Source of the DNA: Peptostreptococcus porci
Lineage (GTDB): Bacteria > Bacillota > Clostridia > Peptostreptococcales > Peptostreptococcaceae
Assembly (NCBI RefSeq): GCF_009695815.1
Contig: NZ_VUNE01000003.1
Coordinates: forward strand, 248,001 to 312,000
Length of the DNA: 64,000 bases
Reading direction: 5' to 3'
In this document: positions 45,520 through 55,591 of the stretch, in pieces
Position numbering within the stretch: the stretch's first letter is position 1
Layout of the letters: every line of letters starts with the position of its first letter
The notes under the pieces: model-generated
What the model saw: only the letters and a program-made list of their open reading frames with translations
Told to the model about the DNA's origin: nothing
The model's database searches: none
Program-made: the position numbers and the translations under genes

Positions 45520-46746
45520 ATGAATTTAAACGAAAGAATAGACAAGCTTGCAAAACTTGCAATTAAGGTTGGGGTTAATATCCAACCAGGAGAAACTCTA
45601 CTTATAAGAGCTGACGTAAATGCAGCCGACTTTACTAGAAGATGCGTATGCGAAGCATATAAAGCAGGGGCAAAGCACGTTCACGTAGAATATTCTGATG
45701 AAATAATAAATAGGGAAAAATATTTGAATGCACCAGATGAGGTTTTCGATGAATACCCTCAATGGCAAGCAGATAAATACACTCAAATAGCAAAAGATGG
45801 AGGAGCTTTTCTTTCAATAACATCAGGTGATCCTGATTTGATGGATGGAGTTGATCCTAATAGAATAGGTAGATTTCAAAAGGTATCTGGTCAATACCTA
45901 AAGGAGTGGAGATCCTACACACTATCTGACAAGGTTAAATGGTCAATAGTAGCAGTTCCTTCTGTTAAATGGGCAAAAAAAGTTTATCCTGGAGTGTCTG
46001 AAGATATCGCTTTGGAAAAGCTATGGGATAGTATATTATACTGCTCTAGGGTAACTGAAGATCCGATACTAGAATGGGAAAAACACAATAAAGCTTTGAA
46101 ATCAAAAACAGCAAAGCTAAATGACATGAAGTTCAAGGAATTAAGATACAAATCATCAAAGACTAATCTTGTTATAGGGCTACCAGACAATCATATTTGG
46201 TTGAGTGGTTCATCAAAAGATCCAAATAATATCGACTTTAATCCAAATATTCCTACTGAAGAAGTATTTGGTATGCCTCACAAGTATAAGGTTGACGGAG
46301 TTGTATACAGCACAAAGCCACTCGTATATGCAGGTAGCTTAATAAATAACTTCTGGATGAAATTCGAGAATGGTAAGATTGTCGATTTTGATGCCGAGCT
46401 AGGAAAAGAGAATTTAAAGCTGTTGATCGAAACAGATGACGGATCTTGTAGACTTGGCGAGGTCGCACTTGTACCATACAATTCTCCAATTTCGCTAACT
46501 GACACTGTATTCTACACAACTTTATTTGACGAAAACGCATCTTGTCACTTGGCAATAGGTGCTGCATATACAAGCTGTATAGAAAATGGTGCTGATTTGA
46601 CTGAGGATGAAAAGAATGATATTGGTGTAAATACAAGTATTACACATGTTGACTTTATGATAGGCGACAAGGATTTGGATATAGTCGGAGTAAAAGAAAA
46701 TGGCGAAGAATTCCAGATTTTCAAAGATGGAAATTGGGCGTTCTAA
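45520..46746 (+). CDS. Aminopeptidase, peptidase family M29 (AmpS/PepS type)
   Basis: 408 residues. The metal-binding blocks of M29 are seen in the second half: RLGEVALVP, FDENASCHLAIG and THVDFMIG, with the N-terminal GETLLIRADVNAADF pattern. It removes N-terminal amino acids from peptides in the cytoplasm. Length matches the family (about 410). Strong AGGAGG precedes the ATG. A drug-efflux gene follows closely. Confidence 0.95.
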   Translation: MNLNERIDKLAKLAIKVGVNIQPGETLLIRADVNAADFTRRCVCEAYKAGAKHVHVEYSDEIINREKYLNAPDEVFDEYPQWQADKYTQIAKDGGAFLSITSGDPDLMDGVDPNRIGRFQKVSGQYLKEWRSYTLSDKVKWSIVAVPSVKWAKKVYPGVSEDIALEKLWDSILYCSRVTEDPILEWEKHNKALKSKTAKLNDMKFKELRYKSSKTNLVIGLPDNHIWLSGSSKDPNNIDFNPNIPTEEVFGMPHKYKVDGVVYSTKPLVYAGSLINNFWMKFENGKIVDFDAELGKENLKLLIETDDGSCRLGEVALVPYNSPISLTDTVFYTTLFDENASCHLAIGAAYTSCIENGADLTEDEKNDIGVNTSITHVDFMIGDKDLDIVGVKENGEEFQIFKDGNWAF

Positions 46747-46758
46747 TAGGTGGATTTG

Positions 46759-48201
46759 ATGAATTTGGAAAAGAAATTAATAGCGTTCGCTCTTTTTTCT
46801 TGTACATTCATGGGTGCTGTGGAGATAACTATTGTCACCACAGCAATCCCATCTATTGTTAGAGATTTGAACGGATTCAATCTATCAAGCTATCTATTTT
46901 CGATTTACCTTCTGACCTCTGCAGTTGCCACGACAATCTTCGGAAAGCTATCAGACCTTTATGGTAGAAAAAAACTTCTTCAGATTTCGATAGTTATTTT
47001 TATACTTGGCTCTCTCCTATGTGGTCTATCCAATTCAATGCCACTTCTGATAATATCAAGAGGTGTTCAGGGTCTTGGTTCAGGAGCCATAAATACATTA
47101 ACCATGGCAACGATAGGTGATATCTTTGGAGTTGAAGATAGAGCTAGAATACAGGGATATAACTCAACCGTATGGAGTATAGGCGGCTTGATTGCTCCTA
47201 TTCTTGGCGGAATTATACTGATTAGATTGAGCTGGCACTGGGTGTTCTTTATCAATGTGCCAATAGGAATTTTAAGCATGATTTTGATACATAGGTCGTA
47301 CAAAGCCACAGAAACAAAAAGTGACGATAAATTGGATCTAAAAGGCCTATTCACACTAACTTTAATCATAATTTGCTTAATACAGGCGATGTCAGCACTC
47401 GAAAAACATTCAATCTTCAGCCCAAACGTTGGCGGCTTGGCAGTACTTGCAATAATTTTTACATATGTATTCACAAAGATAGAAAAAAATGTAGAATATC
47501 CAGTCATACCATATAAGCTATTTTCAAAAGAAATACTTGTGGTTATGATAATATCTTTTTTAAATTCTACAATACTGATAGCGATGGATGTATACAATCC
47601 GTCCTTCTTGCAAAATGTACAAGGCTATCCACCGATAGTATCTACAGTGCCAATAGTTCCAATGTCTGTATTCTGGGTGGTGTCGTCTTTTATACTTTCG
47701 AGATATATACATAAATTCAGCACGAAAGCAATATTGATAGTTAGTTTATCGATACTGGCAATAGGATGCTGTGGCTTGGTTTTACTAACTCCAAAAAGCT
47801 CCCCATTATTTATGGGCATATATTCGGCAATAATAGGACTTGGTTTTGGTGGAAGCTTCAATATGTTGCTATTTATTGTCCAAGAAACTGTTTCAAAGGA
47901 CGATATTGGAATGGCATCTGGATCAATAATGTTTGTCAGAACACTTGGTCAAACTTTGGGTGTGAGCGCATTCGGATTTATACTAAACAGTAGTATCGTA
48001 AAGTATTTTTCAAAAACAAATATCGATATAGACCCAGCAAACATACTATCAAATACAGCTATTGACAAAACAGAAATCATCAAGTCTCTTTTTGCCGGAT
48101 ATAACAATGTATATTGGGGTTGCTTGATTGTGGGAATAGTATGTGTGATATTTGCGTTACTGCTGCCATCAAATAAAATACTAAAAAACTATAATAATTA
48201 A
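46759..48201 (+). CDS. MFS efflux transporter, DHA2 (EmrB/QacA) family
   Basis: 480 residues from the ATG at 46759 (AGGTGG upstream; a GTG at 46750 is inside that site). Fourteen predicted helices; motif A GKLSDLYGRKKL and motif C GGLIAPILGGIILIRLSWHWVFFINVPIG identify the 14-helix drug:H+ antiporters. Starts 12 bases after the aminopeptidase gene. Substrate cannot be predicted. Confidence 0.92.
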   Translation: MNLEKKLIAFALFSCTFMGAVEITIVTTAIPSIVRDLNGFNLSSYLFSIYLLTSAVATTIFGKLSDLYGRKKLLQISIVIFILGSLLCGLSNSMPLLIISRGVQGLGSGAINTLTMATIGDIFGVEDRARIQGYNSTVWSIGGLIAPILGGIILIRLSWHWVFFINVPIGILSMILIHRSYKATETKSDDKLDLKGLFTLTLIIICLIQAMSALEKHSIFSPNVGGLAVLAIIFTYVFTKIEKNVEYPVIPYKLFSKEILVVMIISFLNSTILIAMDVYNPSFLQNVQGYPPIVSTVPIVPMSVFWVVSSFILSRYIHKFSTKAILIVSLSILAIGCCGLVLLTPKSSPLFMGIYSAIIGLGFGGSFNMLLFIVQETVSKDDIGMASGSIMFVRTLGQTLGVSAFGFILNSSIVKYFSKTNIDIDPANILSNTAIDKTEIIKSLFAGYNNVYWGCLIVGIVCVIFALLLPSNKILKNYNN

Positions 48202-48218
48202 CAGGAGATACATATCTA

Positions 48219-48761
48219 ATGAAAACAGATACTTTAAAACAGCTACTTGCAGCAATTTTTGTGGGCTTACTATTTGCAATCCCACTGAACATTAGTTCAA
48301 TTATGAAAAATGGATTTATGGCTAGCTTTGGTCAATTAGTATATATGTTTTTGATACTAGGTGGTACATATTTTATGACAGGAATGATCAACAACAGCCG
48401 TGGTAGAAAAACTACAAATATGAGAATTTTTGCCAAAAAGCTTAGAAATCAGGGTGTGTTGATTCAAGATGCACAAGCACAGATGGTAAACGACAATTCA
48501 AGACCTACGAGAGGTTGGTTGTATTTGACAAATAAATCTCTGATATTTGCCAATACTCCAGACCATGAATTAATAGAAAAAAGTGCATTGAGAATATCAT
48601 TATCCAAAATTTCAAAAATAGAAACATTCAAGCCCACTCCGATAACAAACGATGGATTGAGAGTAAAGCTACTTAAAGGTCAGGAATATGACTTCTATGT
48701 AGGCAAATCACAGGATTGGATGGAGCTAATCAATAAAGAGAAAACAGGAAAAGGAAAATAA
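48219..48761 (+). CDS. Membrane protein with a PH/GRAM-like domain
   Basis: 180 residues. Two hydrophobic helices (about 9-27 and 34-55) precede a cytoplasmic domain (about 75-175) with the beta-rich GRAM/bacterial-PH pattern GWLYLTNKSLIFANTP ... IRISLSKISKIETF-like ... LRVKLLKGQEYDFYVGKSQDWMELI. Function unknown. Lies 17 bases after the efflux gene and four bases before ispD. Confidence 0.75.
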   Translation: MKTDTLKQLLAAIFVGLLFAIPLNISSIMKNGFMASFGQLVYMFLILGGTYFMTGMINNSRGRKTTNMRIFAKKLRNQGVLIQDAQAQMVNDNSRPTRGWLYLTNKSLIFANTPDHELIEKSALRISLSKISKIETFKPTPITNDGLRVKLLKGQEYDFYVGKSQDWMELINKEKTGKGK

Positions 48762-48765
48762 AATA

Positions 48766-49494
48766 ATGATTGATGTTATCATAGTAGCTGCTGGTTCTGG
48801 CAAAAGAATGAATCATGACAAAAATAAGCAGTTTATCATACTTAAAAATAAACCGTTACTAATTTTGACATTGGAAAAATTCTATAAAAATAAATTGATA
48901 GATAATATTTACCTAGTCATAAAAAAGGAAGAAGAGGATTATGTAAATAATTTGCTAGATAGCTTTGAAATCAGAAATATCAGACTGGTTTATGGTGGCA
49001 GAGAGCGTCAAGACTCTGTATATAATTGCATTGAGGAGATAAAAAAGCATTCACTTGAAAGCTATGCTGATAAATCAAATCACAAAAAAATACAGACTCA
49101 TTCCAACCATTTTGTATTGGTTCACGATGGAGCAAGACCATTTGTTTCGAATGAAATAATTGAAGATACCATTCGTGAAGTCAAGGCTTATAATGCAGTT
49201 TGCGTTGGTGTTCCCTCAAAGGATACTGTTAAAATAATCGGCGAGGATAATATTATTCTCTCAACACCTGACAGAAAACAAATTTGGATGGCACAGACTC
49301 CACAAGCATTTAGATTCGATATTTTATATAGTGCGTACAAAAATTCATATGACAACAATTTTATAGGAACCGATGATTCATCCATTGTGGAGAATTACGG
49401 CATCAAAGTAAAGATGATTCAAGGTAGCTATGATAACATTAAAATTACTACTCCAGAAGACTTGAGATTTGCAGAATCTATACTGGATAGGTAA
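48766..49494 (+). CDS. ispD: 2-C-methyl-D-erythritol 4-phosphate cytidylyltransferase
   Basis: 242 residues. Nucleotide-binding AAGSGKRMNHDKNKQF at the N-terminus, GGRERQDSVYN, VHDGARPFV and the C-terminal KITTPEDLRFAE are diagnostic. Third step of the MEP isoprenoid pathway (MEP + CTP to CDP-ME). There is a short insertion rich in charged residues around 90-115. Adjacent to ispF. Confidence 0.97.
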   Translation: MIDVIIVAAGSGKRMNHDKNKQFIILKNKPLLILTLEKFYKNKLIDNIYLVIKKEEEDYVNNLLDSFEIRNIRLVYGGRERQDSVYNCIEEIKKHSLESYADKSNHKKIQTHSNHFVLVHDGARPFVSNEIIEDTIREVKAYNAVCVGVPSKDTVKIIGEDNIILSTPDRKQIWMAQTPQAFRFDILYSAYKNSYDNNFIGTDDSSIVENYGIKVKMIQGSYDNIKITTPEDLRFAESILDR

Positions 49495-49521
49495 AATAGT
49501 ATTAATGGAGGACTGGTAAAA

Positions 49522-49995
49522 ATGAGAGTTGGAATTGGTTACGATGTGCATAAGCTGGTCGATAATAGGGATTTGATAATAGGTGGAGTAAATATTCCTC
49601 ATGAAAAAGGTCTATTGGGACATTCAGATGCCGATGTGCTAACACATGCCCTTATTGATTCAATATTTGGAGCTTTGGCAGTCGGCGATCTTGGCAAGCA
49701 CTTCCCAGATACAGATCCAAAATACAAAGGTGTAGACAGTTTGAAGCTACTAAAATATGCCTTTAAGCTAATGGACGAAATGGGGTATAAAATAGGAAAC
49801 TTAGACTGTATAATCATAGCCCAAGCACCAAAAATGGCACCTCATTTAGATAAAATGAGAAAAAATTTCGCCGATATATTAAATACAGATTTATCAAATA
49901 TAAATATCAAGGCCACTACGGAAGAAGGATTAGGATTCACTGGAAATAGAGAAGGAATTTCTTCTCAGGCAATATGCTTGCTGTTGAAAAAATAG
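49522..49995 (+). CDS. ispF: 2-C-methyl-D-erythritol 2,4-cyclodiphosphate synthase
   Basis: 157 residues, [12 protein letters not shown] with the metal-binding D8-x-H10, [19 protein letters not shown] and the C-terminal [13 protein letters not shown]. Converts CDP-ME-2-phosphate to the cyclic diphosphate in the MEP pathway. Ends the plus-strand run from 44.2 kb. In clostridial relatives ispD-ispF lie on the same strand near proS; here they point the opposite way. Confidence 0.98.
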   Translation: MRVGIGYDVHKLVDNRDLIIGGVNIPHEKGLLGHSDADVLTHALIDSIFGALAVGDLGKHFPDTDPKYKGVDSLKLLKYAFKLMDEMGYKIGNLDCIIIAQAPKMAPHLDKMRKNFADILNTDLSNINIKATTEEGLGFTGNREGISSQAICLLLKK

Positions 49996-50014
49996 ACATA
50001 TTATTATATATACT

Positions 50015-50047
50015 TATATAAAGATCCAATTATATATAAAGATCCAA
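50015..50047. repeat. 15-bp tandem duplication between ispF and the ABC pair
   Basis: TATATAAAGATCCAA occurs at 50015-50029 and again at 50033-50047, period 18. Likely a small replication-slippage duplication. Confidence 0.7.
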
Positions 50048-50059
50048 GTTTTAATATCA

Positions 50060-50105
50060 AAAAATAAGGGGCATCACTGTTTAAAACAAACAATGAATCG
50101 CCCCT
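50060..50105 (-). terminator. Terminator of the CydDC-like ABC operon
   Basis: AAGGGGC/GCCCCT arms (50066-50072 with 50100-50105) with an inner TGTTT/AAACA stem; on the minus strand a T-rich run follows (TTATTTTTTG). On the plus strand it may also stop ispF transcripts. Confidence 0.75.
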
Positions 50106-50109
50106 ATTA

Positions 50110-51810
50110 CTATGCTCGTATTTTATCTAAATTATTTATATCGGATATCTTTATCACTCTGTCACATACTCCCATTGTAGATTCTCTGTGAGATACCAAT
50201 ATTACAGCTCTATCCTTGACAGATTCGACCAACGCCTTTAATATAACTGCCTCATTAAAGGCATCAAGATTTGAAGTGGGTTCATCTAGTAGCAATAACT
50301 TGCTATTAGTCAAAAAACACCTTGCGAGTCCAATTCTTTGACGCTCTCCACCTGAAAAATTATCTCCCAGATCAGAAACTCTAGTGTCTAGACCATCCTT
50401 CAATCCTCTTATATATTCATCAATCGAAGCTTTTCTCAATGCTTCAAATAACTCCTCATCAGTTGCATCTTTTTTTGCTATTATTAAATTATCTCTAATT
50501 GTCCCAGAAAATAGCACCGTAGTCTGTGTCATATAATCTATATTGTCATACAATGACTCAGTATTTATATTTTTAATATTAATTCCATTAATTGAAATAC
50601 TCCCTTGTTTAGGATCCCAAAATCTCATAATCAATTTCAAAATAGTCGATTTTCCACTGCCACTTTTTCCCATAATACCGAGAGTTTCACCCTTTTTTAT
50701 AGCCAGATCTACATTTTTCAAAATCTCAATTTCATCGTATGAAAATGACACTCCGCTTAATCTCAAATCCTCAAAATCAGCATTTACGCCATTTACTTGT
50801 TTCTCCACTACAGGACTTTCTTCCAACAAATCTATTATCCTGTCTCCACAAGCAAAAGTTTGTGTCAATGTAGATCCTAAATTCGCAAGAGCAATGTATG
50901 GACCGAATGTACTTATTTGGGCAAAAACTGCTAAAAATCCGCCAATTGATGATATTTGACCATTCGACTTTAACCAAAAACATACCGCCGCCTGAATTAA
51001 CCCAAATACTATTATAAGTGAATCTGTGTTTGCCTGCACATCAGCAACCTGATCTTTTAATAAAGTCTGATTCTCTAATGTATTTTTTGTGCAAGCATAG
51101 ATATCATCTAAAGCATCTTCTCCTGCATTGTACTGAATAACTTCTCTAATTCCTCTTAATTTATCAAGAAACTCACCATTTAATAGACTTAAATTTTCCC
51201 TAATATTTACACCAACTATTTCACCTTTTTTAGATGCGTACATTGGCAAAACAACACCTACTACCACATAAGCCATCAACGCTACAAGAGCCACGATAAT
51301 ATGTATTTTTGAGTAAAAATACATTAAAAATACTGTAACAACTATGGCGATCATCGTCGGAGAAATAGTATGAGCATAAAAAACTTCCAGAAGTTCGATA
51401 TCTCCCATTATAAGTGATATTAATTTTCCTTGATTTTTACCTTCAAGCTTGGCTGGTGCCAAATTTCTCATAGCAGCAAACACTTGCTTTCTAAGTTCCG
51501 CCAAAATCCTAAATGCGATATAGTGATTAAAAAATTGCTCAATATAGTGGAAAATACCTCTCAATACTGCACATATCAACAGTGCCATCAAATACCATTT
51601 CACATCTTTACCACCTAAAAACAGCATATCAAATGATTTTTTCATATCATCCGGCATGGTTGTTAACAATGCATAACCACCTAAAATGCCTATTCCAAAC
51701 GATAAAATATATCCCAAAGACCCTAGTATTATTGCTACTATCATCTGAAAAGTAAGTGGTGTAACTAGTTTTATCAGTTTTTTTGTCAGTTCAAGGCTAC
51801 TTCTTCTCAT
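50110..51810 (-). CDS. ABC transporter, fused permease-ATPase (CydC-like)
   Basis: 566 residues from the ATG at 51810 (AAGGAAGGTG upstream; 14-nt overlap with the preceding gene). Type-1 exporter membrane domain with six helices (about 1-310), then an ATPase domain: GKSGSGKST, FSGGERQRIGLARCF, LLLDEPTSNLD, LVSHR. Forms a heterodimer with the next-listed protein. CydDC in other bacteria exports cysteine/glutathione and supports cytochrome bd assembly; no cyd oxidase genes lie here, so the substrate is open. Confidence 0.88.
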   Translation of the reverse strand: MRRSSLELTKKLIKLVTPLTFQMIVAIILGSLGYILSFGIGILGGYALLTTMPDDMKKSFDMLFLGGKDVKWYLMALLICAVLRGIFHYIEQFFNHYIAFRILAELRKQVFAAMRNLAPAKLEGKNQGKLISLIMGDIELLEVFYAHTISPTMIAIVVTVFLMYFYSKIHIIVALVALMAYVVVGVVLPMYASKKGEIVGVNIRENLSLLNGEFLDKLRGIREVIQYNAGEDALDDIYACTKNTLENQTLLKDQVADVQANTDSLIIVFGLIQAAVCFWLKSNGQISSIGGFLAVFAQISTFGPYIALANLGSTLTQTFACGDRIIDLLEESPVVEKQVNGVNADFEDLRLSGVSFSYDEIEILKNVDLAIKKGETLGIMGKSGSGKSTILKLIMRFWDPKQGSISINGINIKNINTESLYDNIDYMTQTTVLFSGTIRDNLIIAKKDATDEELFEALRKASIDEYIRGLKDGLDTRVSDLGDNFSGGERQRIGLARCFLTNSKLLLLDEPTSNLDAFNEAVILKALVESVKDRAVILVSHRESTMGVCDRVIKISDINNLDKIRA

Positions 51811-53551
51811 ATTTTTCACCTTCCTTTGATGATTGTCTAAATCTTTCGAGTTCATCTTGTTTATCGTATAGAAATCTATATTTACCACCTAATTCCATCA
51901 ATTCACAATGATTACCTGACTCTATCAACAAACCTTTTTCAAGCACATATATCTTTTGTATGTTTTCAACGGATTTCAAGCTATGAGAAATATATATAAC
52001 CGTCTTTTTCTTAGAAATAGATTTAATTATATCTGTAATTATTTGTTCTGATTCCACATCTATATTCGAAGTCGCTTCATCAAAAATATACACCTCAGCA
52101 TCATAAATTAAAGCTCTTGCAAGACTTAATCTTTGCGATTGACCTCCTGAAATATTTTTGCCTTGAGATAATATTTTCGTATCAAGTCCATCCATCTGTT
52201 CGAATAAGTCCCATAATCGAACTTTTTCCAATATAGAAATCAACTCATCATCCGTTGCTTTAAAATTACCAATCAATAAATTTTCTCTTACACTTCCTTG
52301 AAAAACGTGTCCATCATGAGTTATTCTAATGATATTTTTATTCAACTCATAGGCGTCTATCTCGAGAATATCCTTATTGTCAATAAAAATACTTCCGCTT
52401 GGTTGTCTATATTCTCCTGCTATAACTGATGCCAGAGTTGATTTTCCACTACCTGATTCTCCAATTATTGCAACCATTTCACCAGGGGCAAATTCCATAT
52501 TTACACCCTTCAAGGCACATTCTCCATCAGGATATGAAAAATCCATATTTTTTAACTCAATCTTTGCGTTTATAGGGTATTTCTCGTTCCCACGCTTTAC
52601 TAACTCATCAGAATAAAGAAAATCTAACATTTTTTCTCCAGCTGTAACACCAGTCATTGCAACATGAAACATCCCTGTTAAAGTTCTCATTGGAACGAAA
52701 AATTCTGCAATTAAAAGCAAAATAACAACCAATTCATAAGAATAAATATTTCCGACTTTAAATTGTATAAGAGCTACTAAAATCGCCAAAACAGAGCCAC
52801 CGTATGCAAACCAGTCAATTATCATTATAGTATTTAGCTGCATAGATAGAAGTTTCATAGTCTGTTTTCTAAAGCCCTCTGACATTTCGTCAAGCTCTGT
52901 TCCTCTATCTTCATCTGCCTTAAAAACTTTCAAAGTAGTCAATCCCTGAAGACTATCCAAAAATAAGTTCCCAACATCAGCATATTTTGACCAATACTTT
53001 CTTTGAACATTTTTTACCATAACTAGAATTACATACAGAAAACCAGGAATAAGTGGTGATGCACCCAGTAATGCAAGAGCAACCCACATATTTAAAGGAT
53101 ATATTACAACAACCAAAATAATGGCAGAGGCAAAGCTGTAATAAAACTGAGTCAGATAAGAACCGTAATAATTTTCTAATTGCTCCACGCCTTCAACCCC
53201 TAAATGAACGATTTCCTGCGTTGTCATCTCCTCTTGAAATAATGTCCCCATAGACAATACCTTTTCATAAACTTCCTGTCTTAAATTTTGTTTAACCTCA
53301 TATACTACCAAGCTATTTTTCATCGATACCTTTCTGATACAATACTGTCTAACAGCCAATGAAACAACAATCATAAATATTGAAATCTCAAATTTTACAA
53401 TAAAAATTCCCTTTAGGAAATAAATCAAAATTGATGCAAAATTATAGGAAAACACTATATTTGCAATCAGATTTAAACACTTAAATCCAACAGCTTGATA
53501 AATATATTTTCTTGTATTGCCAATAAACCCAAGTAAAGCTCTATCTACCAT
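51797..53551 (-). CDS. ABC transporter, fused permease-ATPase (CydD-like)
   Basis: 584 residues. Membrane domain with six helices (about 15-310) and ATPase domain with GESGSGKST, ISGGQSQRLSLARAL and YIFDEATSNID; YISHS as H-loop. N-terminus DRALLGFIGNTRKY resembles CydD-like half transporters. AAGGGGGG precedes the ATG. First gene of a two-gene operon, overlapping the second by 14 nt. Confidence 0.9.
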   Translation of the reverse strand: MVDRALLGFIGNTRKYIYQAVGFKCLNLIANIVFSYNFASILIYFLKGIFIVKFEISIFMIVVSLAVRQYCIRKVSMKNSLVVYEVKQNLRQEVYEKVLSMGTLFQEEMTTQEIVHLGVEGVEQLENYYGSYLTQFYYSFASAIILVVVIYPLNMWVALALLGASPLIPGFLYVILVMVKNVQRKYWSKYADVGNLFLDSLQGLTTLKVFKADEDRGTELDEMSEGFRKQTMKLLSMQLNTIMIIDWFAYGGSVLAILVALIQFKVGNIYSYELVVILLLIAEFFVPMRTLTGMFHVAMTGVTAGEKMLDFLYSDELVKRGNEKYPINAKIELKNMDFSYPDGECALKGVNMEFAPGEMVAIIGESGSGKSTLASVIAGEYRQPSGSIFIDNKDILEIDAYELNKNIIRITHDGHVFQGSVRENLLIGNFKATDDELISILEKVRLWDLFEQMDGLDTKILSQGKNISGGQSQRLSLARALIYDAEVYIFDEATSNIDVESEQIITDIIKSISKKKTVIYISHSLKSVENIQKIYVLEKGLLIESGNHCELMELGGKYRFLYDKQDELERFRQSSKEGEKYEKK

Positions 53552-53710
53552 GAAATCCCCCCTTTATTAAAATAAAGAAAACAGAAAAAAACAAAATAAA
53601 AAATATCCCTACTATTATCATAAATTAATCCTTTGGAATAAACAACTAGTTTTTTGTATTTCAAATAATTACTAATCATTATAAGCATAAAATCGAATTT
53701 TTTATTTTTT

Positions 53711-53753
53711 ATTATAAAAAGACCGAAATTACAATAAAATTGTAATCTCGGTC
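53711..53753 (-). terminator. Rho-independent terminator of proS
   Basis: Fifteen-base arms with one mismatch, GACCGAAATTACAAT/ATTGTAATCTCGGTC (53721-53735 with 53739-53753), followed on the minus strand by TTTTTATAAT. Confidence 0.9.
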
Positions 53754-53772
53754 CACACTAAACCTAATATTT

Positions 53773-55218
53773 TTAATAAGCCTTTGCAAATATAACCATA
53801 TGGTCTGCTTTCTCACCACTATAGAAGCATTTATCTCCAAGATTTTCTTGTTCAAAAGGTATAACTCTTATTGTAGCTCCAGTCAATTCCTTGATTTTTG
53901 CTTCATTTTCTGCGTTATCCTTCCACATAACCTTGGCAAATCCCTTTTTATTTTCTATTATGTCAACAAATTCATCCATATTATTTGCTGCATAAGTTCT
54001 TTCGTCTCTGTATTTCTTTGCCTTGTTGTACATATTGATCTGAATATCGTCAAGCAATTCTTTTACTGTGTCGGCAATATTGTCCAATGATACCTCACTC
54101 TTAGTAAGTTCATCTCTTCTAAATGCAAGAGCCTGATTTTTCTCAATATCCTTTGGTCCTATTTCAAGTCTTACTGGTATACCATGCATTTCGGCATCGT
54201 TGAATTTGTATCCTGGGCTGTATCCATCTCTATCATCTACATTTACAGAAATTCCTTTTGCCTTCAATTCATCAGCCACTTTGTCAACTACTTCCATTAC
54301 ACCACCCTTATTCGCTGCAATTGGAACAATTACAACCTGAGTAGTAGCCATCTTTGGAGGTATTACAAGACCTCTATTATCAGAATGAACCATTATCAAT
54401 CCACCTATTAGCCTAGTTGATATACCCCAAGATGTATGATATGGATGTGCAAGATTTCCTTCTCTATCAGAGAAAGTAATATCGAATGCCTTTGTGAAAT
54501 GTTGTCCAAGGAAATGTGATGTACCAGACTGTAGAGCCTTACCATCGTGCATCATCGCTTCGATTGTATAAGTAGCATCAGCTCCTGCAAACTTTTCACT
54601 TTCTGATTTCTGACCTACAATTACTGGCATTGCCATCAAATCTTCTGCAACTTTTCTGTATGTTTCCAACTGTTGAAGAGTTTCAGCAACCGCCTCTTCC
54701 TTTGTTTCATGTATTGTATGACCTTCCTGCCATAAAAATTCAGAAGTTCTAAGGAATGGTCTAGTAGATTTTTCCCATCTCACAACTGAGTTCCACTGAT
54801 TGTACAAGTATGGAAGCTGTCTATATGAAGTAAGCCATTTTGAATACATTTGACAAATTATTGTTTCAGATGTCGGTCTTACTGCCAATCTTTCTTCAAG
54901 AACTTTGTTACCCCCCTGAGTAACCCATGCAACTTCAGGTGCAAAACCTTCAACGTGCTCTGCTTCCTTATTCAAAAGACTTTCTGGTATCAATAGTGGG
55001 AAATACATATTCTTATGACCAGTTTCTTTAAATAAATTATCTGCATAATCTCTAATTTTTTCCCATAACGCAAAGCCATTTGGTCTGATTACCATAAATC
55101 CCTTAATCGGTGCATAGTCCACCAACTCTGTCTTTGTAATAACATCAGTATACCACTGTGCAAAATCCACCTCCATTGGGGTGATTTCTTCAACGAATTG
55201 TTTTTCATTCTTTGCCAT
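53773..55218 (-). CDS. proS: Prolyl-tRNA synthetase (short, archaeal/eukaryote-like type)
   Basis: 481 residues, no editing insertion. Class II motifs are visible: NGFALWEKIRDY, motif 2 region VRWEKSTRPFLRTSEFLWQEGHT, motif 3 HSDNRGLVIPP, and the C-terminal anticodon-binding and zinc-type tail ending DHMVIFAKAY. It is expressed from a T-box leader with a proline specifier. Charges tRNA-Pro. Confidence 0.96.
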   Translation of the reverse strand: MAKNEKQFVEEITPMEVDFAQWYTDVITKTELVDYAPIKGFMVIRPNGFALWEKIRDYADNLFKETGHKNMYFPLLIPESLLNKEAEHVEGFAPEVAWVTQGGNKVLEERLAVRPTSETIICQMYSKWLTSYRQLPYLYNQWNSVVRWEKSTRPFLRTSEFLWQEGHTIHETKEEAVAETLQQLETYRKVAEDLMAMPVIVGQKSESEKFAGADATYTIEAMMHDGKALQSGTSHFLGQHFTKAFDITFSDREGNLAHPYHTSWGISTRLIGGLIMVHSDNRGLVIPPKMATTQVVIVPIAANKGGVMEVVDKVADELKAKGISVNVDDRDGYSPGYKFNDAEMHGIPVRLEIGPKDIEKNQALAFRRDELTKSEVSLDNIADTVKELLDDIQINMYNKAKKYRDERTYAANNMDEFVDIIENKKGFAKVMWKDNAENEAKIKELTGATIRVIPFEQENLGDKCFYSGEKADHMVIFAKAY

Positions 55219-55269
55219 TTTAAAGCCCTCCTAAAAATAATTTATTAATAAACAGCCTCAAAGGACAAT

Positions 55270-55500
55270 AAAAAAGCCCTTCATCTCAAAGAAGAGACGA
55301 AAGGCTGTTAGTTTCCGCGGTACCACTCTCATTAGCTAATAATAGCTCACTCGAACTGAATATAACGGTTCAAACCGTGAGAATTTTTACCTTCTCAAGC
55401 TAAAAGGCTGGTTCCCTAGTTTCAATTTGAAATCTCACACCAACGATTTCTCTCTGGAAAATCTATCCTAGATACTATTCCTTTATCATTGCCAACTAAT
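55270..55500 (-). ncRNA. T-box riboswitch (tRNA-Pro responsive)
   Basis: On the minus strand the leader has Stem-I elements (AGAGAG near 55453, GGTGTGAG near 55437), a candidate specifier CCA (55409-55411) in GGGAACCAGCC, and the T-box AGAGTGGTACCGCGG (in 55312-55329). It ends in a terminator, stem 55275-55287 with 55294-55306, then six T. Uncharged tRNA-Pro would stabilise the antiterminator and allow proS transcription. Confidence 0.95.
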
Positions 55501-55516
55501 AAACTTATTTTTTTAT

Positions 55517-55545
55517 ATAATATATTATTATGAATAAATTGTCAA
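55517..55545 (-). promoter_or_regulatory. Sigma-A-type promoter of the T-box-proS unit
   Basis: On the minus strand TTGACA (55540-55545), 17-base spacer, TATTAT (55517-55522), just upstream of the T-box leader. Confidence 0.75.
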
Positions 55546-55591
55546 TAATCTTTATCCAAAAAATTATTATTTCAAATGTATAAATTGCTAT

